Source: Nemertoderma westbladi
Taxonomy: Eukaryota > Xenacoelomorpha > Nemertodermatida > Nemertodermatidae
DNA length: 42,115 nucleotides
Reading direction: 5' to 3'
Assembly (NCBI GenBank): GCA_032718475.1
Contig: JAUCBJ010008700.1
Location: 1 to 42,115 of the forward strand
Part shown: in pieces, positions 23,601 to 32,058 of the stretch
How positions within the stretch are numbered: the first letter of the stretch is position 1
Layout of the letters: every line of letters begins with the position of its first letter
Translations under genes and position numbers: made by a program
The notes under the pieces: generated by a model
The model's input: the letters and a program-made list of their open reading frames with translations, nothing else
What the model was told of the DNA's origin: nothing
The model's database searches: none

Positions 23601-25697
23601 CAGGGCTGGGAAGATATAATTCGGCTAAGTGAGACAGTGGAGACGTTTATCAGTTTACCAGAAGATATCGAGCGAAATGGAAGCGTTTGGAAAAAATGGT
23701 TTGATTTAGATGTCCCAGAAAGGGCTCATATCCCGAGTCAATTTAGAAAGATCTCTAGTCTGCACAAACTCCTGCTGCTCAGATGCTTTCGGGTTGATAG
23801 AGTCTACAGAGCTGTGTCTGACTGGGTAACAACGACAATCGGTGAAAAATATGTGACGCCACCCGCCATCTCGTTCGAAGCAATCTTCGAGCAGTCGACT
23901 GTGAATTCGCCAATCGTTTTCATCCTAAGTCCAGGATCAGACCCTGCTGGAGACCTTATGAAACTAGCTGATCGTATTGGATATGGTTCGAACCGCCTTA
24001 AATTCTTAGCCATGGGACAAGGTCAAGAAAAATTAGCCATACAAATGCTAGAAGCTGCTGTCTCTCGAGGGCAATGGCTTATGCTGCAAAATTGTCATCT
24101 GTTGGTTCGTTGGTTGCAGGACTTGGAGAAGGTATTAGCGAAGGTTACGCGGCCCCATCCCGATTTCCGACTGTGGCTAACCACCGCGCCCACCTCACAG
24201 TTTCCCATTGGAATTCTACAGAAGTCATTCAAAGTTGTCACGGAGCCCCCCAATGGACTAAAATTAAACTTGCGAGGCACATACCTCAAGATTCCATCTG
24301 CGACGCTAACGAATTGTCCCCATGAGGCATTTAAGCCCCTAGTTTTTGTCCTCGCATTCTTCCACGCTGTTGTTCAGGAGCGCAGAAAGTATGGCAAGGT
24401 TGGCTGGAATATTCCCTATGATTTCAATGAGAGTGATTTTAATGTTTGTATGAAAATTATGGATACGTACCTGACTAAGGCGCACGAACAAGGGGAAACA
24501 AAGTTACCTTGGAATTCTCTGAAATATTTAATCGGGGAAGTCATGTATGGTGGAAGGGCCATCGACAGTTTTGATAGAAGGGTTCTAAATACATATATGG
24601 ATGAGTACATGGGTGATTTTATATTTGATACATTCCAACCTTTCCATTTCTACAAAGATTCTAACGTTGATTACTGCATTCCAGAGGATGGAACACGTGA
24701 ACAATACATAGAGGCCATAGACGAACTTCCATTGGCTAATACTCCTGAGGTATTCGGCCTCCATTCCAACGCAGAAATCAACTACTATACGAACGCAATG
24801 AAGGACATGTGGGATTTATTGTTGGAGTTGCAGCCGCAAACTGGGGAGATTGGAGGGGGAATCAGCAGGGAAGAGTACATCGAAAACATCGCGGCCGATA
24901 TTGTGAAGAAACTGCCCGCCGAATTTGAGTTGGACAAGATCCGGAAGAAGATGGGTGGCGAAGTGAGTCCAACAAGCGTTGTGTTACTACAAGAACTAGA
25001 GAGGTTCAACTGGTTGATTGCGAGAATGAGGAAAACTTTGTTGGAATTGAAACGGGCATTAGCGGGGGAAGTTGGTATGTCTGCAGAATTGGATGACGTC
25101 TCCAAGGCTTTGTTTAACGGACAGATACCCCAGATATGGAAGAAATTAGCTCCGGACACGTTGAAGTCTTTGGGCAACTGGATGATTCACTTTCATCGGC
25201 GGTTCTCCCAATACAACAGTTGGGTTAACGAAGGTGAGCCGGCTGTGATCTGGTTGTCTGGCCTCCACATTCCCGAGTCCTATCTAACCGCGTTAGTGCA
25301 GGCCACATGTCGGAAGAACGGATGGCCTCTTGATAGGTCGACGCTCTACACCTCGGTTACGCCTTGGATGACAGCTGATGACGTCACGGAACGAGCGCAT
25401 CAAGGTTGCTACATAACCGGTTTGTTTCTGGAAGGCGCCTCGTGGCTTTTGGATGAGTGCTGTTTGGCACGGCAGCACCCCAAAGTGTTAATAGAACCTC
25501 TTCCGATCCTCAAAGTGATTCCCATAGAGTCTCACCGACTGAAGTTGCAGAACACGTTCCGGACACCGGTCTATACGACGTCGCAGAGACGGAATGCAAT
25601 GGGGGTCGGTTTGGTGTTCGAGGCCGATTTGGCTACCACAGAGCACCACTCCCATTGGTCGCTACAGGGTGTCTGCCTTATACTTAACGCTGACTAA
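11688..25697 (+). CDS. DNAH10: Axonemal dynein heavy chain 10-like, single exon, one in-frame TGA
   Basis: This is the motor chain of an inner-arm axonemal dynein, using ATP to slide doublet microtubules in cilia and sperm flagella. I start at ATG 11688 (CAAAATGG, good Kozak context; [13 protein letters not shown]). The frame runs 4,669 codons to TAA 25695-25697 with one TGA at codon 3567. Order: acidic, disordered N-terminus (about 60-210), tail DHC_N1 (about 230-820), linker (about 1430-1870), AAA1 P-loop GPAGTGKT (2032-2039) with Walker [12 protein letters not shown]2 GPTGGGKS (2313-2320), AAA3 GESGTSKS (2655-2662), AAA4 GVGGSGKQ (3003-3010), stalk coiled coils and microtubule-binding domain (about 3237-3525), AAA5, AAA6 and the C-terminal domain. 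The ending [10 protein letters not shown]...[11 protein letters not shown] is DNAH10-like by family knowledge. Length fits full-size dyneins. There are no introns anywhere, so this is a retrocopy or intron-loss gene; pseudogene status depends on the TGA. Confidence 0.9.
22386..22388 (+). other. In-frame TGA interrupting the dynein at codon 3567
   Basis: The frame reads TCT TGA GAG TTC CGA and continues unchanged as dynein on both sides. By family knowledge, DNAH10 has Trp at this place in AAA5, so TGG to TGA is a one-base G-to-A change. Termination here would remove the rest of AAA5, AAA6 and the C-terminal domain. Confidence 0.9.
22389..25697 (+). pseudogene. DNAH10: Dynein C-terminal segment beyond the TGA (AAA5 remainder, AAA6, C-terminus)
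   Basis: These 1,102 codons continue the same frame without another stop. They contain the rest of AAA5 and its conserved tail ([46 protein letters not shown]), the region after AAA5 with a coiled coil ([20 protein letters not shown]), AAA6 (about 23870-24300; [29 protein letters not shown]) and the C-terminal domain ([20 protein letters not shown]). An ATG at 22404 could in theory start this piece alone, but it would lack AAA1 and the stalk and have no motor function. Preserved reading frame and motifs here argue that the TGA is recent, suppressed, polymorphic or a base error. See the full-gene entry for the whole. Confidence 0.75.
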
Positions 25698-26190
25698 ATC
25701 TTACCATAGAAAGGTCCCCCTGAACAATAACATTGTGTAAATTATATCTGTAAATAATTTTTATAGTATGTTTGTATTATTTAATATTTTTGTAAATTAA
25801 TATTTAATATAAAAATATGTTCTAATATCGTAGTAAATTCAATTTATTATTGTTTTTATTTTGGAAAAACGGAATATCTTGCCTGACAAACAGAGAGGAT
25901 CGCAGAGAGATTGAGCACATAAATATTGAATAAGTATAATTAATAATAGCGCTGCTGAGATTCCTTCAACCCGTACACCAAACATAACACGTTCGTGGGG
26001 CCTTCGCGCAGCACGAATCTCAGTTATGAGATACAGATTAATATTGAGCGATTCTACTGTATCACAAACTCGGTATCTAAGAAATTTAACCATACATCAA
26101 TAAATCAAAGAGAGAGAAAGGCGAGAGAAACTACGATTCCTCATCGAGTGCTTGGAAGGTTCCCCCAAGTTAATGGCTTTATAGTTTATC
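25698..26190. other. Dynein 3' flank
   Basis: The sequence after TAA is AT-rich (about 25730-25860) and may include the 3' UTR. A clear AATAAA was not found on the plus strand, and there is no poly(A) tail or recognised target-site duplication of the kind expected for a young retrocopy. An inverted repeat CTGAGATTC (25955-25963) / GAATCTCAG (26015-26023) brackets a short GC-richer patch. Confidence 0.4.
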
Positions 26191-26592
26191 GGACATCCTG
26201 ACGGATTAAGACAAGTCTGGGATACACTTAACATCAGGTATGGTAATAGGCCTAACATAGCTAGATATCTGTATGCGAAATTAGTAGCGCCAAGGAAGTT
26301 TCCTAGCAATGGGATTATAGAGTTTTCCGATGAGATTCAGGAGATCTGTAGACAGTTAGACTGGTTGGGTAAGTCTCATGAATACCAAAGTTCTATAGTG
26401 GTAGGAGCTGTAGAGTCAACTTTGCCAAAGGGCGGAGTAGGTACTCGTTGGGACAAAAAGGTTCTATACTTTATGGACCACCATCAGAGAGATCCAACCA
26501 TGGCGGACCTTATGTCATTCTTAAACGGAGAGGTAATAAATAAACGTAATAAACGGAGAGGTAAAGAGATTACAGCTAATAAAACAGTCTAG
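26191..26592 (+). pseudogene. BEL/Pao Gag, C-terminal part
   Basis: From 26191 the frame reads GHPDGLRQVWDTLNIRYGN and continues through SNGIIEFSDEIQEICRQL to a TAG at 26590-26592. This matches the conserved region of BEL/Pao Gag in which a capsid-like domain is followed by a linker to the zinc knuckles. The upstream part of Gag is not recognisable, so the 5' side is truncated. Near the end, a 14-bp direct repeat (26523-26536 and 26551-26564) marks a 28-bp insertion. It shifts the frame by one, so the downstream zinc-knuckle frame no longer follows from this one. Dead copy. Confidence 0.7.
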
Positions 26593-27988
26593 AGAGAAGA
26601 CTCCAGAAACCAAGGAAAGTGAGAAACCTGTTACTAGGAGAAAGATAACACCAGTATGTTATACTGATTATGAGATTCAAACGTCCTATGATGAAGACAG
26701 TGGCAAGGACACCGAAAGGACTTATTATACGAGTAAAGGTAAGGACATAAGTAAACCCAAGGTTCGAACTAGTAGCAAGGGAGAACAACTTAGAACTCCT
26801 CCTACGTCTCCCAAGAGAATTCCTGGTAGGAAACCCGAAGAAAGAACTCACGTACAAAACACCATGCATACCAAGGTAAGTAACATCAAACCTAAGTGTG
26901 TATTGTGCAAAGGGCCCCATCGCTTGAGTGGGTGTGAGGAATTCTTAAAGAAATAACTAAAAGATAGACGTAGTGTAACTTGGGATAAAAGGTTATGTTA
27001 CAATTGCCTCAGGAGAGGACATCGAAGGAAAACCTGTTACTCAGATGTGAGGTGCGCTAAGTGTGGAGCGAAACATCATATCCTACAGCATACCGAGTTC
27101 GATAAGGTAAGTGAACCAAAACTGCATGTGCAGTTCAGTGACGTAAACGACACAGATCAGAGTTCGGAGATGGAAGGATTCTATATGGATGAGTTTTCTG
27201 ATGAAAATGAATCCTGCTATATGATCAACACAGCCGTATATCAAGCCGTTACTTATGAGGCAGCGACTGATGGAGAGGAATCCCAACTACCCATTCCGGA
27301 TCGACAGCCCTCATGGAAGGTTTCGCAACCATCTGTCAGCATCAGAGAGTTTCCAGTGGTGCAGCTTAGGGTACATGGACAAGGTAAGAGCCTTAATGTT
27401 AATGCCCTCCTTGATTCAGGTAGTACAGGCACCTTCATCGATAAAGATTTGGCCGAGGATATATTCGCTGGTCAAGAGAGATTCCAAACCAAACTGAATC
27501 TTTCCAGGATCATGCAAGTATGGAAATCTACTGTTTCTACAGATTTCCACTTAGTATCATTGTCGACTCCCCAAGACAAATCAGATGAGGACAGTATAAG
27601 GTCAGTTAAAATGGTGGCCATTAATAACTTTGCTGCTAGTCAAGTAGAGCCTTATAACTGGGACGAGGACAACTTTGCCCATCAACATAATGTCCTCAGA
27701 TTTAGAACAGATTACCCAGGGGTACAAATATTACTCGGCCAGAACGTGCATGAAGCACTAGAAACCATTGAGAAATGGCCTGCTCGACCTCTACCCTTAC
27801 AAACGTATGCGGGACGAACTAGAGTAGGTTGGTATTTCACAGGACCATCTAGAAGCACTTTGAAGGAAAGATTAGAAAGCGAACAAATCCATCAGGTAAG
27901 AGAGTGTGTGGAAACCATGAAAGAAGAGGACATCATAGCTGAGGGAAGCTGTAACACAGGAAGCTGTAGAACCCAACTCTTACGATAA
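26593..27988 (+). pseudogene. BEL/Pao zinc knuckles and aspartic protease
   Basis: In the frame of TAA 27986-27988 there is a basic linker, then C-x2-C-x3-H-x4-C (CVLCKGPHRLSGC, about 26900-26938), an internal TAA at 26954-26956, C-x2-C-x4-H-x4-C (CYNCLRRGHRRKTC) and CAKCGAKHHILQH. From ATG 27047 the frame is open for 313 codons. It includes the protease: LNVNALLDSGSTGTFIDKDLA carries the catalytic Asp in the DSGST motif, and the later VQILLGQNVHEAL and RTRVGWYFTG are typical of BEL/Pao proteases. Protease would process Gag-Pol. The stop between zinc clusters and the shift at 27960-28060 show decay. Confidence 0.8.
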
Positions 27989-28019
27989 AGCATTATCAGT
28001 AGAGGAAGAAGGGGGTAAA

Positions 28020-28204
28020 ACAAATCCAGGTGACGACTACTCGTAACATTAAGGAGGAGGGTCGTTACGAGATAGGCTGCCTTTTAGGAGGAGAGAACCC
28101 AGCTTTATTAATAACCGACCTTTAGCCATCAAAAGAATCGAACAACTGCACCGGCGCTTATCATCCAACGATCGAGCCAAATATTTTTTTCTGTATCACA
28201 GCAA
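28020..28204 (+). pseudogene. Start of BEL/Pao RT, broken by frameshifts
   Basis: Short pieces in two frames look like the region just before the RT core: GRYEIG-type sequence (about 28050-28072), then from about 28110 a piece reading PLAIKRIEQLHRRLSSNDRA. The similarity stops near 28204, so the catalytic RT motifs are missing. Confidence 0.6.
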
Positions 28205-28890
28205 CGTTAAGGTAATTATTGAACTCGCAGCTAGCTGGCTGGGCACAGATAAGGAGCAGGCAGGCTGGAGTGTTGATTGGGGTGGGTTGTCTGTTGGGAA
28301 CTGTCCAAGAGTAATTCTGCTTTCTCAATCAATGGCTGCATGGAAGGAGATGTTAACATTTTAGCTATTTTATTATTTTTTTTTTTTCATGGTGAGAATG
28401 ATAGTATAATAACATAGTTGATACAATGGATTTCAAATTGCACTATTACACCCTATCACCAAATTTGATTTATACAATGAGGTACAGTGATACGGATGTA
28501 AGGGGGAAATTCAAAACAGTTGGTTGTTTATGTTGTAGGCCTACTGGTCAGCTATTGTAGGCCTGTACACGACTGCGCTGTACTACCAGGCTACGGCTCA
28601 GTGTCGGCGTTGTCCAACCGAATGGAGGCATCAGACACTGGACAATGAACCGGCCGTTTAGAGGATGACCTACAACCTCGAAGGCAGAGCAGAGAGGAAC
28701 GAAGCAACGCGAAGTTTAACTTGCGCCGCATCCACGTGACGCATTCCGAGTACCTGACCTCGCGTTTGTCCGCGAGCTTCTGCTATTTTATTGTTTTACT
28801 GTAGTAAAGTGATTATTTCTGTAGGTCTACTTACTGTATTATTATTATTTTATCTAATCTAATATACCGGTATATAAAAATCAATTGTCT
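28205..28890. other. Unassigned stretch with a GC-richer block
   Basis: No ORF or RNA gene is recognisable. There is a T run at about 28375-28388. A GC- and CpG-richer block at about 28560-28790 contrasts with AT-rich flanks and could be a SINE or element remnant, but no family was recognised. Confidence 0.35.
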
Positions 28891-28894
28891 GTTT

Positions 28895-29770
28895 GTCATC
28901 GGCTATACAATCAAACCCATCTCAATGAAATCTTGCTTACTATAGCTTGTTAGAAAGGTCTCACCCTAACTCGTTGCAACATAATATTCAGAGCCGTCTG
29001 AAGTTCCACCATCTGCCGCTAGAGGGTGAATTGCCTTAAGTGAAAATCTTCTCTAACTTTGTTATTTACAATCCGTTTAAGATAAAACTTTGCAGGTGTC
29101 TAATTTAGCAAAGGCTGCATTTTTACAGAGACGCAGATAAATTTGCATTTCTCCAGTCTGCCGCTAGAGGGTGAAATCACTGAAAGTGACCACCTTCTCC
29201 AACTTCGTTATTTACTATACATTTAGACTGAAACTTGGTAGGCATCTATTACAGCATAGGCTATATCTTTATGGAGTCATAGAGTCGTCTACAGATCCCC
29301 CGCCTGCCGCTAGAGGGCGAATTGTCTGGTAGAGAAAAACTGATCTCATTTGGTTGTTTTTAATTCTTTTCAGCTGAAACTTGGTAGGTATCTACTACAG
29401 CATAGGCTCAATCTTTACGGAGTCGCTGAGTCGTCTATAGTTCCCCATTCTTCAGCTAGAGGGCGAAATGTCTCAAAGTGAACATTTTCTCGAAATTTTG
29501 TTATTTACATCTGTTTAAGCTGAAACCTGACAAGCAGGCATCTTACTTCACTTTACCATAAACTCCATCTTTTCAGAACTGCAGCTCCATCTGCATTTCA
29601 TGCAGTCTGCAGGTAGAGGGTAAAATGTCCGAAAGTGATCATTTTCTCGAAATTAGGTTATTTACAATAAGCTGAAGCTAAAGTTGAAACTTGACAGTTA
29701 TCTCCTATGGGGTGGTGTTTTATTTTATGATGGTGTCTGTTTCGTTGTAGTTCTCCAATCTGTGACACAC
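28895..29770. repeat. Diverged tandem repeat of about 146 bp with CTCF-like core
   Basis: A core close to CTGCCGCTAGAGGGCGAA occurs at 29013-29030, 29158-29175, 29304-29321, 29450-29467 and 29607-29624, spaced 145, 146, 146 and 157 bp. Between cores, shared pieces recur: CTGAAACTTGGTAGG, TTACAGCATAGGCT, GAGTCGTCTA and TCGAAATTNNGTTATTTACA. Partial units extend to both sides, so edges are approximate. CCGCTAGAGGGCG of copy 3 fits 12 of 13 positions of the vertebrate CTCF core CCASYAGRKGGCR. Confidence 0.8.
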
Positions 29771-30539
29771 TTCTCCTCACATATGCAAATATCACCTGCT
29801 CGCTCATGCACTAGAAAGTTCTAGTTATCTAATATATATATCTAACTGAATGTACAACTAATTACTGTAAGTATAAAGCTTCGGCGCTTATAGACTGCTT
29901 CAAGGGGGGGTGATAGTTACGTGTAAACCGTTCTGTTATATTGTGTTGTTGGCGAGTAAATCTACGTGTGACTTACATATATTACAGGTAGGACACTATG
30001 TTGACTCAGTGCAGGGTAAGCGCACAGTTCACTCCTGCTGCATGCATAATATTAGTAGATGATATTTACTACTAGTTGGGGAATAATATTGCAGTACTAT
30101 GGACGCACACACTCGCACTAAAATGAACCGAATCTATTACAGACAGGGTGCAGTCAGCACTAACCGTGTGGAAATCGACTTGGTTTGATCTCTGGTCTCG
30201 TATATTCATTAACAATAGCAATGCAATAACAGTAATTAATAAGAATGCAAGCAAGTATACAACAAGATGTTAAATTGCATACAGCAAGGTGAAATACTAT
30301 GAGTCCTGCAAATTACAATGACTTGCAACAGGCTTAATATTATGTTAAGGTTACGCCTGGAAATAATGGGATGAACATCGACTATATAAACAAGTAATAC
30401 AGCAAAATAGAACAGCCAATAGGACGCAAGAATGCCTGCTCCGGTAGTTACCAATGAGATTTCAGTACTACCACAACTGCTGCTAGGCAACATATAAACA
30501 AGGTTCATGGTGGTATACAACACAAATTAGGCATAAATG
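29771..30539. other. Noncoding stretch with possible LTR start
   Basis: No gene is visible. A polypurine tract AAGGGGGGG (29902-29910) is followed at once by TGATAGTTACG, and TTACA occurs at 29982-29986. PPT followed by TG is the classic junction between the internal region and the 3' LTR of a retrotransposon. The true LTR end is unknown, and the rest is ordinary AT-rich sequence. Confidence 0.35.
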
Positions 30540-31280
30540 TTCTCTCAATGTAGCTCACCCATTGTGGTGAACAGGCATTCCTTTAGGAAACAAAGTGGAA
30601 GGGTTTACTATGGAAGATCAACCATGGTGGTGAACAGGCATTCCTTTAGGAAACCGAGTGGAAGGGTATCCTGTGGAAGATCACCAATGGTGGTGAACAG
30701 GAATTCTTCTAGGAAACAGAGTGGAAGGGTTTACTGTGGAAGATCACCAATGGTGGTGAACAGGAATTCCTTTAGGAAACAGAGTGGAAGGGTTTACTGT
30801 GGAAGATCACCCATGGTGGTGAACAAGAATTCCTTTTAGGAAACAGAGTGGAAGGGTTTACTGTGGAAGATCACCCATGGTGGTGAACAGGCATTCTTTT
30901 AGGAAACAGAGTGAAAGGGTTTACTATGGAAGATCAACCATGGTGGTATACAGGCATTCCTTTAGGAAACAGAGTGGAAGGCGTTTACTGTGGAAGATCA
31001 CCCATGGTGGTGAACAGGAATTCATTTAGGAAACAGAGTGGAAGGGTTTACTGTGGAAGATCACCCATGGTGGTGAACAGGCATTCATTTAGGAAACAGA
31101 GTGGAAGGGTTTACTGTGGAAGATCACCCACGGTGGTGAACAGGCATTCCTTTTGGAAACAGAGTGGAAGGCGTTTGCTGTGGAAGATCACCCATGGTGG
31201 TGAACAGGCATTCCTTTAGGAAACAGGGTGGAGGGTTTACTGTGGAAGATCACCCATGGTGGTGAACAGGCATTCCTTTA
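30540..31280. repeat. 63-bp minisatellite, about 11-12 copies
   Basis: GTGGTGAACAGG recurs about every 63 bp from 30564 (next at 30627), with occasional one-base insertions. Each unit has a CATTCCTTTAGGAAACAGAG-type part, GGAAGGGTTTACTGTGGAAG and CCATGGTGG. Because 63 is a multiple of three, plus-strand ORFs at 30537-30839 and 30911-31219 read through as repeated MVVNRNSFRKQSGRVYCGRSP; this is a by-product of the period, not evidence of a gene. Confidence 0.9.
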
Positions 31281-31298
31281 GGAATGCCTGTTCACCAC
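31259..31298. repeat. Perfect 18-bp hairpin closing the 63-bp array
   Basis: Left arm 31259-31276 (GTGGTGAACAGGCATTCC), loop TTTA 31277-31280, right arm 31281-31298, all 18 pairs matched. The left arm is the normal repeat unit; the right arm is its inverse and ends the array. Confidence 0.95.
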
Positions 31299-32058
31299 AG
31301 AAAGTTAATGAATGTGGATACCGCTTGGGGTTAGCGAGTGATGACGCATGACGGCCCTTGTATGTTTTATCGTACTAAAAAAATGTATTTTTAAAATTTT
31401 TTTATAAATTGGACTCTTTTAATTTTCTTTCTCAAAAAATCTATGGTGCGCTGCGCCACGCGACCCTATTGTGGATCCGCGCCTGCATAGATCTGCTCCA
31501 CACAAGGCAGACGGAAAAGGGCCCACTATGAATAGGCCTACACCATCTCAGCTAAGGAAAATCTTTCTTAGCGAAAGTAGTTGATTTTCCTTAGCTTCGT
31601 GGATTAGTGCTACTAGCAGTATCAGTAGGCCTACAGTAGTACAGTATTATGAGTACAGTAGTCTGCCTTGCCACATAATTGACAGAATAAAATTTTCCAT
31701 TCCATTTCACTGATCCCGCAATATGATATCGTAAGCAAAACATTTGCGTAACGGATATACAACTGGCATGAGTTACATTTCATAAATAATTCACAGCTAT
31801 AATATAGACGCATGTTATATTATATATTTGTTTGTACTAATAAATCACTACATAACACAATATGATGTTATTACAAAATAGATTGTACAAGATAATTGTA
31901 CCAATATCAATACACATATAATAATATTATAATTACAATGTTGATATTGATACAGCACAAATAGCATTTAACCATGTAGAACTAAACTAAACTATTTTAC
32001 ATAATAAACAGCATAATAATAGTGTTTTATTTTAGAGATTTTTTTGGGAAAGTCGCGG
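31299..32058. other. Spacer between satellites, with a second hairpin
   Basis: No gene is seen. GC-rich words near 31445-31490 (GTGCGCTGCGCCAC, GTGGATCCGCGCCTGC) suggest a transposon end, but I could not identify one. A perfect 13-bp inverted repeat lies at 31551-31563 (GCTAAGGAAAATC) and 31583-31595 with a 19-nt loop. From about 31800 the sequence is very AT-rich. Confidence 0.5.

Larger units (their letters stand above)
26191..28204 (+). mobile_element. Decayed BEL/Pao LTR-retrotransposon, gag-protease part
   Basis: In order on the plus strand: C-terminal Gag (26191-26592), three zinc-binding clusters (about 26900-27090), aspartic protease (about 27350-27860) and the very start of RT (about 28060-28204), then loss of similarity. 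Stops and frameshifts interrupt it. The CCHC/CCHC/C-HH-H cluster followed by DSGSTGTFID is the BEL/Pao arrangement. RT core, RNase H and integrase are absent. A polypurine tract and LTR-like start at 29902-29911 could be its 3' end after an internal loss. Confidence 0.8.

Noticed and set aside
25698-25860. Poly(A) tail or target-site duplication proving a dynein retrocopy
   Set aside because: The AT-rich flank has no clear A run, and I found no matching direct repeat near 11600.
30537-31219. Plus ORFs with 21-residue repeats
   Set aside because: By-product of the 63-bp minisatellite; single-base insertions shift the frame along the array.
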